DNA of 64,000 nt from an uncultured Oscillospiraceae bacterium (GCA_934646185.1 CAKUEH010000001.1:124001-188000); one strand, 5' to 3'; positions 26,384 through 35,176 are shown, numbered from the stretch's first letter. Notes: generated by a model not told the origin, from the sequence alone. A program made the numbers and translations.

Positions 26384-27046
26384 TCAGCGGAACGGATTTC
26401 CCTGTTCATCGTAAACTTCCAGCCGCTTGATGCGCGCAAAGTCCGGTTTCTGCTCGGGCAGATACGCTTCGATCGCGTTGACCAGCAGCTGTGGATTGCA
26501 GCTTGGGTTCTGCGCGGAAACAAGCGCCGTCAGCTCGAGCTCCCGTGCCGACGCCTCCCGCATGGAAAGTACAAAGATCATGGGCTTCAGATCGAGCTCT
26601 GCCTCTGCGCCGCTCTTCGTGCGCTTCTTCACGAGCACGGGGTCGCCGGAAAACAGCTCCATGATCGCCTGCCGGGCCTGCGCCGGGATCCCCCGGTCAT
26701 ATTCCAGTGTGATCTGCGCGCGCAGGCGCGTCAGATGTTTGATCTTGACGGCGCTTTCATACGCCTCCAGCACCCGGATGCCCGCGGGCATGGTACGGTT
26801 CAGCAGCGCCGGGAGTTTCGCAAGGTCAACCGAGCCATCCTGAATTTCGAAATCAAGAATTTCGCAGACGCTTTCCGAACCGACAGGCAGCGGCAGCGCG
26901 ATGGAAACATAGGCGCGCGGACTGAAGCCCTGCGAGTGCCAGATCATAATATCCGCACGCTTGAACGCACGCTGGAACACACGCATCAGATCCAGATGCG
27001 AGAGATAGACCGCGTCGCCGGTCTTTTCAAACAGCAGGCGATTCAT
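26384..27046 (-). CDS. TIGR03936/DUF2344 radical-SAM-associated protein
   Basis: A 220-residue protein opening FEKTGDAVYLSHLDLMRVFQRAFKRADI and containing HSQGFSPRAYVSIALPLPVGSES, hallmark sequences of the family that always accompanies TIGR03960 radical SAM proteins. It overlaps the radical SAM gene by 20 bp. The family is universal in many Firmicutes but its function is unknown; an RNA-modification role is often suspected. Confidence 0.9.
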   Translation of the reverse strand: MNRLLFEKTGDAVYLSHLDLMRVFQRAFKRADIMIWHSQGFSPRAYVSIALPLPVGSESVCEILDFEIQDGSVDLAKLPALLNRTMPAGIRVLEAYESAVKIKHLTRLRAQITLEYDRGIPAQARQAIMELFSGDPVLVKKRTKSGAEAELDLKPMIFVLSMREASARELELTALVSAQNPSCNPQLLVNAIEAYLPEQKPDFARIKRLEVYDEQGNPFR

Positions 27047-28874
27047 CGCACAGCCTCCTTTCGCTCAGCATGCGCGCACCGCAGCCGTTGCAGTGCGTGC
27101 GGCAGTCCAGTGTTGCTTCCGAGCGCAGCGCCTTTTCGCGCTCGTGCAGCAGGAATTTTGTCGTAACGCCGACGTCAATGGCCTGCCAGGGCAGAAGCTC
27201 GTCCGTGCCGAAGCCGCGCGTCGTGTAGAAATCCGGGTCAAGCCCGGCGCGGCGGAAGGCTTCCAGCCATTTTTCATAGTCAAAATACTCGTCCCAGCCG
27301 TCGAGCCTGCATCCGAGCCGATGCGCCTCCAGCAGTGCCTGTCCGACGCGGCGGTCGCCGCGCGCCATAACGGCTTCCAGTCGGCTGAGGTCGGATTCGT
27401 GATAGCGGTAATCAACGCATTTTGCGTGCAGGTTCGCCTGCAGCAGATGGACGCGCCGCAGGTATTCCTCCGGCGTGATCTGTGCTTCCCACTGGAACGG
27501 TGTGAAGGGCTTCGGAACGAAATACGCCGTCGCCAGGTTGATGGACAGCCCGCGTTTTTTTCCGCTGCCGTTCTCCCGCCAGACCTGAAGGATCTTATAG
27601 ACCAGCTCTGCGATGCCGACCACATCCTCGTCCGTTTCAGTCGGCAGGCCCAGCATAAAATAGAGCTTCACGCTGTTCCAGCCGCCGGAAAAGGCCGTGG
27701 CACAGGTGGAAAGGATCTCTTCTTCCGTGACGTTTTTGTTGATCGCGTCGCGCAGGCGCTGCGTTCCGGCCTCCGGCGCGAACGTCAGGCCGCTTTTGCG
27801 CACCTTCTGGATGCGCAGCATAAGCTCCCGCGAGAAATTGTCCGCGCGCAGGCTCGGAAGCGACAGGTTAATCTTGCGCGGCTCGCAGTAATCGAGCAGG
27901 CCGTCGGCCAGCGCTTCCAGCTCACGGTAATCAGAGGTCGAAAGGCTGGCCAGCGTGATCTCGCTGTTTCCGGAATCCTCGAGGGAGTCGATTGCCTGTT
28001 TACATAACACGTCTTCCGACTTTGCCCGGATCGGCCGGTAGCAGAACCCGGCCTGACAGAACCGGCAGCCGCGGATACAGCCGCGGAAGATCTCCAGATT
28101 CGACCGGTCATGGACGATCTGCGTCGACGGGACGATCGTCTTCGTCGGAAAATATGCCGTATTCATATCCTGCACGATGCGCTTTTTCACGCGCTCCGGC
28201 GCACCGGGCACCGGCGTGACGGCGGCAAGCGTTCCGTCCTCATGATAGGTATGCGTATAAAAGGACGGCACATAGACGCCCTCGATCTTCGCGACCTCAT
28301 GCAGAAATTCCTGCTTGGTCAGTCCCTTCTTTTTTGCAGCGCGGTAGCATTCAATGATCTCCGGCGTGCTTTCCTCCCCTTCTCCAATGGAAAAGAAATC
28401 GATAAAATCCGCCAGCGGCTCCGGGTTGACCGTACAGACGCCGCCGGCGAAGACGATGTTTTCCAAGCCGTCACGTTCTTTGGACAAAAGCGGGATCTGC
28501 GCCAGCTCCAGCATATTCAAGACGTTTGAATAGCACATTTCATAGCCGAGCGTAAACGCGATCAGATCAAAGTCCTTAACCGCGTCATGGCTTTCCAGCG
28601 CCCAGAGCGGAAGCCCATGCGCCCGCATTTCGTCTTCCATATCGCCCCACGGTGCAAAGACCCGTTCGCACCAGACGCCGGGCATCTCGTTCATCACGCC
28701 GTATAAGATCCGCATGCCAATGTTGGACATGCCGATCTCGTAGGTATCCGGAAAACAGAACGCCACGCGCACATCGACGTCCTTTTTGTCTTTTATGATC
28801 TGATTGTATTCTCCGCCCACATAGCGCGCCGGCTTCTGGACACGCATGAGGATCCTGTGGAACTGATCTGTCAT
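27027..28874 (-). CDS. TIGR03960 family B12-binding radical SAM protein
   Basis: 615 residues. The N-terminal about 200 residues form a B12-binding-like domain (FCFPDTYEIGMSNIGM). The radical SAM core has the cluster motif CIRGCRFC, then QAGFCYRP and SLPSLRAD. The C-terminus carries extra cysteines in CRTHCNGCG, a likely second iron site. The ATG has GAAGGAAG upstream. The reaction is unknown; the neighbouring DUF2344 gene is its constant partner. Confidence 0.92.
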   Translation of the reverse strand: MTDQFHRILMRVQKPARYVGGEYNQIIKDKKDVDVRVAFCFPDTYEIGMSNIGMRILYGVMNEMPGVWCERVFAPWGDMEDEMRAHGLPLWALESHDAVKDFDLIAFTLGYEMCYSNVLNMLELAQIPLLSKERDGLENIVFAGGVCTVNPEPLADFIDFFSIGEGEESTPEIIECYRAAKKKGLTKQEFLHEVAKIEGVYVPSFYTHTYHEDGTLAAVTPVPGAPERVKKRIVQDMNTAYFPTKTIVPSTQIVHDRSNLEIFRGCIRGCRFCQAGFCYRPIRAKSEDVLCKQAIDSLEDSGNSEITLASLSTSDYRELEALADGLLDYCEPRKINLSLPSLRADNFSRELMLRIQKVRKSGLTFAPEAGTQRLRDAINKNVTEEEILSTCATAFSGGWNSVKLYFMLGLPTETDEDVVGIAELVYKILQVWRENGSGKKRGLSINLATAYFVPKPFTPFQWEAQITPEEYLRRVHLLQANLHAKCVDYRYHESDLSRLEAVMARGDRRVGQALLEAHRLGCRLDGWDEYFDYEKWLEAFRRAGLDPDFYTTRGFGTDELLPWQAIDVGVTTKFLLHEREKALRSEATLDCRTHCNGCGARMLSERRLCDESPAV

Positions 28875-28949
28875 GAATAGCTTCCTTCTCTTTTGTGATT
28901 CATTTTATTGTACCTGTTTGCGCCGGAAAATGCAACAAAAAGCTCGCAC

Positions 28950-29519
28950 TCAGCGCTCGACATTCGCGCGTCTTGCAAGCATCAGCAGGCGTACCGTCAG
29001 GTAAGCCGCTGTTCCCAGCGGCCAGAGACCTGCCTTTCTGATAAAGGTCAGAAACACGCCGGTCAGCAGCAGGACGGCGCAGGCTGCGAAGCTGACGATT
29101 TTCGAAATATGTTCTGCCTGCGCAAGCGGCAGACGGGCCAGCAGCGCGCAGCGGATCATCCGCCCGCCGTCCAACGGCCAGACCGGCAGCAGATTATAGA
29201 TTCCCAGCATCAAGCTATACGCGGCAAAGGAAGGGTGCCGCATGCAGAATGCCGCGCCGCAGATCAAATTGACCAACGGCCCGGCAAGCGCTGCAAGCAG
29301 CTCCTGCCGGTAGCCAAGACCGGATGCCGCGATTTGAAGATCCGCAAACCGCAGCGTCAGCCGCCGCACCTGTCCGCCGCAGGCCAGCATCATGACGATA
29401 TGCGACAGCTCATGCACCGCCATTGCGCAGAGGATCGGCAGCACGGAACCATTCCGGTCAAGTGCCGCGAGAACGATCGCAAACACAAAAAAACCCGGCC
29501 GGAGCTCAATCACCGGCAC
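28950..29519 (-). CDS. Small M50 site-2 metalloprotease, SpoIVFB-like
   Basis: Intramembrane zinc protease with the HELSH motif in AMAVHELSHIV and the third ligand in NLLPVWPLDGGRM. At 189 residues it lacks the CBS domain of larger SpoIVFB proteins. SpoIVFB cleaves pro-sigma-K in sporulating Bacillus; a similar role is possible but not shown. It overlaps the upstream small membrane-protein gene by 14 bp, so the two act together. Confidence 0.85.
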   Translation of the reverse strand: MPVIELRPGFFVFAIVLAALDRNGSVLPILCAMAVHELSHIVMMLACGGQVRRLTLRFADLQIAASGLGYRQELLAALAGPLVNLICGAAFCMRHPSFAAYSLMLGIYNLLPVWPLDGGRMIRCALLARLPLAQAEHISKIVSFAACAVLLLTGVFLTFIRKAGLWPLGTAAYLTVRLLMLARRANVER

Positions 29520-29772
29520 CGGTCAGAATCTCAAACGAGCCGGACAGCGCCTCCTGCACGGCCTCCCCTTCCCGCAGCCGTTCCGTCAGAGCCGAAAACG
29601 CCTGTACAGTCTTTGTCTTCCGGGCAGCACTCGCAATCTCTGTGATCGCTGCATCAACTGCCGGCACGCACGTTTTGAGCGTCCATACAAGCGCCAGCAC
29701 CCCAAGCAGCAAATAGATCCGTGATATCCAGGCCCCTGCCTGCCGTTCGTTTTTATCGCCGTTTTCCTTCAT
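29506..29772 (-). CDS. Single-helix membrane protein partner of the M50 protease
   Basis: 88 residues with one transmembrane helix (IYLLLGVLALVWTL) after a short charged N-terminus, followed by a helical extracytoplasmic tail. The ATG at 29772 has AGGAGGTG upstream. Position and topology recall SpoIVFA, the membrane partner encoded upstream of SpoIVFB, but no peptidase or LysM domain is present, so this is only an analogy. Confidence 0.7.
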   Translation of the reverse strand: MKENGDKNERQAGAWISRIYLLLGVLALVWTLKTCVPAVDAAITEIASAARKTKTVQAFSALTERLREGEAVQEALSGSFEILTGAGD

Positions 29773-29828
29773 GACGCGCACCTCCTCTGGCAAGCGTATG
29801 CGCCGAAAAATATTTTCATGCCGCCCTC

Positions 29829-29857
29829 TTGACAAATCGCTGTTTTCCTCATATAAT
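29829..29857 (+). promoter_or_regulatory. tRNA-Pro promoter
   Basis: Perfect TTGACA (29829-29834) and TATAAT (29852-29857) with a 17-bp spacer, 11 bp before the tRNA 5' end. The strength fits a stable RNA gene. Confidence 0.9.
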
Positions 29858-29868
29858 ATCCAAGCTGA

Positions 29869-29945
29869 CGGGGTGTGGCGAAGTTTGGTATCGCGCTTGG
29901 TTCGGGACCAAGAGGCCTCGGGTTCGAATCCCGACACTCCGACCA
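29869..29945 (+). tRNA. tRNA-Pro (anticodon CGG), CCA encoded
   Basis: 77-nt cloverleaf: acceptor CGGGGTG pairs with CACTCCG (one G-T), anticodon arm CTTGG-TTCGGGA-CCAAG gives anticodon CGG, and the T arm contains GGTTCGAATCC. CCA is encoded. The 3' part from the anticodon loop onward is the integration target; it is exactly repeated at 54226-54270. Confidence 0.95.
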
Positions 29946-29981
29946 AATCCGGCTGAAATCTTTCGATTTCAGCCGGATTTT
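29946..29981 (+). terminator. Intrinsic terminator of tRNA-Pro
   Basis: 15-bp stem AATCCGGCTGAAATC/GATTTCAGCCGGATT with loop TTTC and T4. A close copy follows the second tRNA fragment at 54271, so this DNA belongs to the inserted element type and restores a terminator after integration. Confidence 0.85.
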
Positions 29982-30030
29982 CTGCATATTCCGAACTTTT
30001 TCCGATGGAGAATTTTGCGATTTTTCTGTT

Positions 30031-30052
30031 TGACCCAAACGTGACCCAAACG
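30031..30052 (+). repeat. Tandem TGACCCAAACG pair, candidate integrase arm site
   Basis: Two head-to-tail copies of TGACCCAAACG, about 90 bp from the tRNA end. The same pair occurs at 54356-54377 and a slightly altered pair at 54092-54114, that is, on both sides of the second att copy. Confidence 0.55.
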
Positions 30053-30090
30053 GGATTTCGGAGCGGAAAGCACCGGAAGCTAGAAAACAC

Positions 30091-30117
30091 CGCCTGCCGG
30101 AGCAGTTCCGGCAGGCG
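30091..30117 (-). terminator. Integrase terminator
   Basis: 11-bp stem CGCCTGCCGGA with a 5-nt loop, followed on the minus strand by GTGTTTTC. It lies about 30 bp after the integrase stop codon. Confidence 0.75.
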
Positions 30118-30146
30118 GCGTGCGCTTTTCTGTTCATTTCTCGCCC

Positions 30147-31301
30147 TTATCCGACGCTTGCCATGAAGCCGCTGATTTTCTGCGCGGCTTCTTTTTTCAT
30201 GCCTGCCGTGACATGGGTGTACACGTCCAGTGAAAATTCCGCCGAGGCGTGACCGAGGATCTCCGCGACCGTTTTCGGGTCGATACCACTTTGAATTGCC
30301 AACGTCGAGAATGTGTGTCTGAGGTCATGGAACCGGACGTGTTCCTCGATTCCAGCTTTTTCGAGCAGCTTCTTGTGGATCCGTCCGACGCAGTCCGGAC
30401 CGTACATCCCGCCGGTCTTGGGCGACGGGAACATATACGGGCTGAACGGATGATTCTTGCGATCCTCCACCAGTAGTCGGATTGCTTCGTCGCTGAGATA
30501 GATTTCACGAACCGAATTTTCCGTTTTCGGTTCTGTCACGACCAGTTCCCCCTTGCCGCGCGACACAGATTTGGACACGGTCAGCGTTTTCGTCTGCAAG
30601 TTCAGGTCGCTCCACAGCAGCGCCACCAGTTCCCCTCGCCGCAGTCCTGTGCTGAGTTCCAGATAGAACATCGGCAGGACGCCCCATTCTTCCGCCGCTT
30701 TCAGGTAGTCGCGAATCTTCTCCGGCGGGATGATCTGCATTTTCTTCTTCTCTTTTTTGGGCAGGCGGCAGCCGTTTGCCGGGTTATACGGAATCAACCG
30801 TTCCGTGACCGCCTGCTCCAAGCACTGCCGCAGCATCGTGTGCAACCCTCGGATGGTCTTGTTGCTGAGACTCAGATTGTCCATATTCTCGTACCGCTGC
30901 ACCCGTCCATGCGCTTTCGTTTCATTGTAGAATTTCTGGATCTGCAGCGTTGTGAGCGCCGTCAGCTTGATGTCCCCAATGCGCGGCACGATATGCTGGT
31001 CGATGTAGTTCTTGTAGTACGCCGCCGTGGACGCTCGGACGGATGGCTTCGCGTAGTTCTCATACCAGAGCTGCGCCCATTCCCCAACCGTGTAATCTCT
31101 GCGTTTAGTCACATCGATTTTCTCAAGCTCCTCCATCGCCTTTTGCAGCTTTTCTTTGCATTCGCGCTGCGTTCTGGCGAGGACGCTTTTCGCAATTGGT
31201 TTCCCCGTCTCCGGATCGATACCCGCCGTGTATCGTCCTTCCCATCGTCCATCCTTCCGCTTGCGGATGTTGCCCTCGCCGTTTGCCCGTTTTTTCGCCA
31301 T
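30147..31301 (-). CDS. int: Tyrosine-type site-specific integrase (copy 1, intact)
   Basis: Catalyses insertion at the tRNA-Pro 3' half. The ATG at 31301 (MAKKRANGEGNIRKR, with AAGGGG upstream) is preferred over 31337, giving 384 residues. An N-terminal arm-binding AP2-like region (RWEGRYTAGIDPETG), the SAM-like core-binding domain (about residues 60-170) and the catalytic domain with Arg in TGLRRGEL, HDLRHTF, LGHAS and Tyr in DVYTHV are all present. It is the only complete one of three near-identical copies in the window. Confidence 0.95.
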   Translation of the reverse strand: MAKKRANGEGNIRKRKDGRWEGRYTAGIDPETGKPIAKSVLARTQRECKEKLQKAMEELEKIDVTKRRDYTVGEWAQLWYENYAKPSVRASTAAYYKNYIDQHIVPRIGDIKLTALTTLQIQKFYNETKAHGRVQRYENMDNLSLSNKTIRGLHTMLRQCLEQAVTERLIPYNPANGCRLPKKEKKKMQIIPPEKIRDYLKAAEEWGVLPMFYLELSTGLRRGELVALLWSDLNLQTKTLTVSKSVSRGKGELVVTEPKTENSVREIYLSDEAIRLLVEDRKNHPFSPYMFPSPKTGGMYGPDCVGRIHKKLLEKAGIEEHVRFHDLRHTFSTLAIQSGIDPKTVAEILGHASAEFSLDVYTHVTAGMKKEAAQKISGFMASVG

Positions 31302-31677
31302 CTGTGTTCCCCTTTCCGTTTTTGGTAACACAAACAACTACCACAGAAGAGCGATAAAGTCTAGCAAATTTTTGAAAATTTCGGACATTTTTCAGGGGTT
31401 TCCATTTCAGGAAAAAGCCTATTCTTTGTTTACTGCGGCGCAATTTTTGCGTCGTCAAATCCCCCATCAGTAGCCCTGACCGCCCACTTATATTTAAAAT
31501 TACGTAAATGTATAATTTATTAGTCAACCTCGAATTATGAATGACAGCTTATTACTCAATATATTCGATGAAATTATTGTAGCACAGCCGCTGTCCGTAC
31601 ACACGGTATTTTTGGGGTAATTTCCAAACTCTGTAATTAAAAAAGTGATACGGTGCGCTGCGTCTCAAATCAGGTTT
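31302..31677. other. AT-rich gene-free stretch upstream of the integrase
   Basis: About 375 bp without a credible gene. It contains one copy of the island repeat (31421-31454) and then strongly AT-rich DNA up to the end of the Crp-family gene. No clear excisionase gene is present. Its left 150 bp match the region upstream of integrase copy 3. Confidence 0.6.
31421..31454 (+). repeat. Island direct repeat, copy a
   Basis: Copy of the TTTGTTTACAGCGGCG family (here ACTGCGGCG) with a degenerate right palindrome arm. Five copies occur, all in the same orientation and all in the right half of the window. Confidence 0.7.
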
Positions 31678-32346
31678 CTATCTTGGCCGCCCACGTTCCT
31701 GCAATCGCGCCCGGTCACAAATACGGTAGCCGGTCTGATTCTTTTGTAAAATTCCATCCCGGCACAGCACGCCCATCATACGGTACAGATGACGGTAGCT
31801 GACACCGATCGAGTAAGCGACATCCATCATTACATCCCGGAATCGGTCACCGTCCGACGCATCAAGAATGTAACGGCAAAGGCGCATTTCGGCAGTATAT
31901 AGCGTGTTCTCAATCACATTATTTGCCCGCTGCAGCAGCTTATCCGCAAGCGCAGCAGCCGCAATGCGTGTGAAGGCAAGGCTGCTGTCCAGATAGGCTT
32001 TATTATCCCGAATTGGGATCAGAATACAGTGCAGATTTTCCAACGCCGTTACCGTCGTGCAGCCAACCTCTGACCCGGAAAAATATTCCGCTTCGCCCAT
32101 TAAACCTGCCGATATGTAAAAGCAGAGAATGATATTCTTTCCGTTTGGTGCAGAAACGCCTACCTTGGCGCGGCCGCCTGTTACGAGGAACAAAAACTCG
32201 TTTGGAAGTCCTTCCGACACGATCCGTTCTCCAAAGCCATATGTTCGTGCCGCACAGTTCGTGAGCTTTTCAGCTTCCATTCCGTAGCTTTGCAGAATAG
32301 CCCGATCCTGCTTGGTCAAAGATTCCGAATTTTTCAAGGTCATCAT
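31678..32346 (-). CDS. Crp/Fnr-family transcriptional regulator
   Basis: 222 residues: cyclic-nucleotide-type sensor domain (YGFGERIVSEGLPNEFLFLVTGGRAKVGVSAPNGKNIILCFY, about residues 35-120), a long dimer helix, and a C-terminal HTH with VSYRHLYRMMGVLCRDGIL. It resembles the YeiL-like group. Iron-sulfur cysteines of Fnr are not arranged in an obvious motif. It is divergent from a DUF606-type transporter gene, with a palindrome between, so it likely regulates that transporter. Confidence 0.87.
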   Translation of the reverse strand: MMTLKNSESLTKQDRAILQSYGMEAEKLTNCAARTYGFGERIVSEGLPNEFLFLVTGGRAKVGVSAPNGKNIILCFYISAGLMGEAEYFSGSEVGCTTVTALENLHCILIPIRDNKAYLDSSLAFTRIAAAALADKLLQRANNVIENTLYTAEMRLCRYILDASDGDRFRDVMMDVAYSIGVSYRHLYRMMGVLCRDGILQKNQTGYRICDRARLQERGRPR

Positions 32347-32378
32347 CTCCCTGTCTGCATTATATCACAGAGAAACGA

Positions 32379-32395
32379 TAGGGACAAATGTCCTA
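32379..32395. promoter_or_regulatory. Operator candidate between the Crp-family gene and the transporter
   Basis: TAGGGACAAATGTCCTA contains the perfect palindrome GGACA-AA-TGTCC. It lies between the divergent genes, 33 bp from the regulator start, as expected for a Crp-family binding site. Confidence 0.55.
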
Positions 32396-32453
32396 CGAAG
32401 AAAAGCGGCCCGCATGATAGAATCATTTCATCAAAACAAAGGGAGGGGCTACC

Positions 32454-33401
32454 ATGTACGAGCTGCTGTCGTTTTTGTCCGGCGTGATTCTTGCGGTTAT
32501 GATCCAAATAAACGGAGGGTTGAGTGGACAGTTCGGTGCCTATCACGCGGCGCTTTATGTACATATCGTGGGATCGGTTTTCGCGGCTCTGCTGCTTCTG
32601 CTGAAACGGCAGCGCATTTCCGGCGCCAAGGGCTTGCCGTTCTGGATGTATCTGGGCGGTGTGATCGGTGTGTTGACAACCGTTTTCAATAATCTCGCGT
32701 TTTCTCATATCAGCCTGACAAGCATTGTGACGCTGGGGCTATTCGGACAGTTGGTACTGTCGTATTTCATTGACCGCTTCGGCTGGTTCGGCATGGAACG
32801 GCGGAAGGAGGATTTGAGTATTCCCTGTGTTCTGCTCAGTGTTGTAGGGATTGCGCTGATGCTGGACGATCCCGCCTCCGGCGGCTGGGGATACATCCTG
32901 ATCTCATTGGGAGCCGGTATCTCTGTTGTGATGTCCCGGACGGTCAATGCCCATCTGTCAGCGCATATCGGCGCACTGCAAGGCTCGCTGGTCAATCATC
33001 TGGCTGGTCTGCCGGTCTGTTTGCTGTTGGCATTGACAATTCCGGAGCAAACGATCCAGCAGCCATTCCGCTTCTGGATTTGGGGCGGCGGCATTCTGGG
33101 TGTGCTGATCGTTGTGATCTGCAATGTCACCGTGCCGAAAATTCCGGCGTACCGCCTGACGCTGTTCACGCTTTGCGGTCAGCTTTTCTGCGGAATTCTA
33201 CTGGATATGCTGTTGGGCGGAGCGTTGGATCAAAGAGAGTTTGGCGCGGGGCTGTTGGTCGCCGCCGGAATCGTCAGCAATCAGCTTCTGAAAGTTCATC
33301 GGAAAAAACAAGCGGAACGAGAAAAAGCATACCGCGACCGAATCGCCCGTGTGGAGCAGGCACATCGAGATGCCATTTACAAGCGAGCGCAAAAAAAGTG
33401 A
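32454..33401 (+). CDS. DUF606/YdcZ-type DMT transporter, fused two-repeat form
   Basis: Ten-helix-type membrane protein of 315 residues built from two similar halves. The first half (MYELLSFLSGVILAVMIQIN, YFIDRFGWFGM) matches the 24032 gene and the second half (GAGISVVMSRTVNAHLSAHIG, YRLTLFTLCGQLFCGILLD) the 24469 gene. AGGGAGGGG precedes the ATG. The C-terminal 35 residues are charged and helical. The substrate is unknown; control by the divergent Crp-family protein is likely. Confidence 0.87.
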   Translation: MYELLSFLSGVILAVMIQINGGLSGQFGAYHAALYVHIVGSVFAALLLLLKRQRISGAKGLPFWMYLGGVIGVLTTVFNNLAFSHISLTSIVTLGLFGQLVLSYFIDRFGWFGMERRKEDLSIPCVLLSVVGIALMLDDPASGGWGYILISLGAGISVVMSRTVNAHLSAHIGALQGSLVNHLAGLPVCLLLALTIPEQTIQQPFRFWIWGGGILGVLIVVICNVTVPKIPAYRLTLFTLCGQLFCGILLDMLLGGALDQREFGAGLLVAAGIVSNQLLKVHRKKQAEREKAYRDRIARVEQAHRDAIYKRAQKK

Positions 33402-33511
33402 AGCATGGAGGCAAAATATTGTAGATTTCTGATTGCATTCGCACTGTGGCTATCCTTGTCATTTTTTACGCAAGGTTGTCATTCGCATTTCACTCCCAAG
33501 GCATTTAGAAT

Positions 33512-34768
33512 TTACAGACTTTGTTCATAACCCTGCTCCTGCTCATGGTCATCCTGCTTATGTCCCATGGTCAACCGCTTTTGCATGAGCTTTTTTCGGC
33601 GCTTGGAATCAACGCGGATGCCCATTGGGTTGCTGGGTGGGGCAGCGTTCTCTCGGAAGATCTGCCCCATCTGGTGAAACAATCGAACCGTAGAATTCAG
33701 AAGATAGTCGGATGGAGACTGCGCAGTGTGAGAAACTGCGGACGAAGTATTTTCACTTGCAAGCGTCGGATCTGTATAAGCCTGTGGCGATGGTTCTTCT
33801 TTAGAAGGTTCTTTATTCTGTGAAGATTCCTGCTCTAGTTGCTGTCGCAGTCGCTCCGCTTCTTGAATGATGGCATTCTTGATGGCACGGAATTCTTTCT
33901 GTTGTGAAAGCGGATTGTGCTGCCTGGGCTTGCTTTTGTAATAACCATCCAGCGTATCGCGCAGGTCGTTCCAGACGGCATAATACGCAGCAACCTCAGG
34001 CAACTTTTCGAGTTCGTCCACGATAGAATCCGCTTTATCTTTCAACGGCTTTTTGAGATAGCCATACCGCTTTTTGCCGCTGACTGTACGCAACTCCATT
34101 GCAAACTCCAGCAGCCTTTGCTGTATCGATTCCGGTGGATTCTCAACAGACTCTAGCTGGTCAATAATTTCACGCATGGCTCCCCGCGCCACTTCAGTCA
34201 CATCTTTGTAGGCGATATCTTTCTTGAGGTAAACCTCTTTTAATTCATCTGCATAGATCATGTTCGTCAAAACGGACTGCGTGTGCAGCAATTTGTCTTT
34301 CCGAAGGAATCCATACTGTGGATTGTCTGACCAGAGCATCATGTGGATGTGCGGATGCTCGCCTTCGTCATGAAACGCCGCGTACCAGCGAAGCTGCGAC
34401 GGTGGGATCTGCATGGCTTCCGCGAAATCTGCCTGTTTGGAGCGCAGCAGCGCACGCCAGCTTGCGGCGTTGTCGTAGCCAAGCCGCGCAGCATCATCGC
34501 GTCGCAGGGATTAAATGATCGTCCAGACGTTGCCCTCATGCGTCCGAAGTTCCTGCATCGCTTTTTCCAGCTCAACGACATCTTCGACTCCAAACAAGCC
34601 GTGTTCGCCGTGCTTTTCCGCTCTCGGACGTGTAGCAATGTAGCGCATATAGATGCTGTCCGCGTTTTTGTCCAGAAGCTCCACGCCGTCGCGCGTGGCG
34701 ATATAATTCATGTAGCGTCCAGCACGTTTTGTGTTCAAAAAACCGGCTTTCTGAATCAACTTTGACAT
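33512..34768 (-). pseudogene. MobP-type relaxase with one in-frame stop
   Basis: Relaxase of the MobP3-like kind that would nick the element's transfer origin. The N-terminal 85 residues (SKLIQKAGFLNTKRAGRYMNYIATRDG, EGNVWTII) end at a TAA (34513-34511); the same frame continues directly as SLRRDDAARLGYDNAASWRALL and then HDEGEHPHIHMM with the metal-binding histidines, to residue about 418. No frameshift is needed, so a single base change (probably a Tyr codon to TAA) has broken the gene. A downstream ATG at 34414 cannot restore the N-terminus. Confidence 0.85.
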
Positions 34769-34771
34769 TCT

Positions 34772-35176
34772 TTACACGCTCCTCTCGCTTAATAGCGCAT
34801 CTTCAAAATCGATCCGGCCGTTTGTCCTTTTGACTTCCTCCATACTGAGTCCGCGCATTTTCTGATAGCTCCGGGCGTCAATGTCCGTGTCCGAAGCAAG
34901 GATATGATTACTGACATTCTGCTCAACTGCCAGCTTGAAAAGCTGCCGTCCAATGCGCTCTGCAAATCGATCCAGCGTCCCAGATAAGATTTGCTGCAAG
35001 ACTTTTGGAAGGTAACGATCTGCTTTTTCGGCGTATAAGAAGCCGGTATAAAATAAGATTGCTTTTTCAATGTACTCGCTGCGGCTCTGGCATTGATCGT
35101 CTGCATAACAGTCATCAACGAGCTGCTTGCACTCCGGCGTGATCTAGAGTGCAAATTTTTCTTTTCCTTTTACCAT
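34772..35176 (-). pseudogene. Mobilisation accessory protein (MobC-like position) with early stop
   Basis: The frame begins MVKGKEKFAL at 35176, meets TAG at codon 11 (35146-35144), then continues ITPECKQLVDDCYADDQCQSRSEYIEKAI, a ribbon-helix-helix-like segment, to MEEVKRTNGRIDFEDALLSERSV, about 134 codons in all. It ends 3 bp before the relaxase gene, as accessory relaxosome genes do. An internal start at 34999 would give only 75 residues without the DNA-binding part. Confidence 0.75.

Noticed and set aside
33405..33530. 41-codon frame after the fused transporter (starts MEAKYCRFLIAFALW, with a GC after a hydrophobic stretch)
   Set aside because: It looks like a tiny lipoprotein but has no clear ribosome binding site and overlaps the 3' end of the relaxase remnant.
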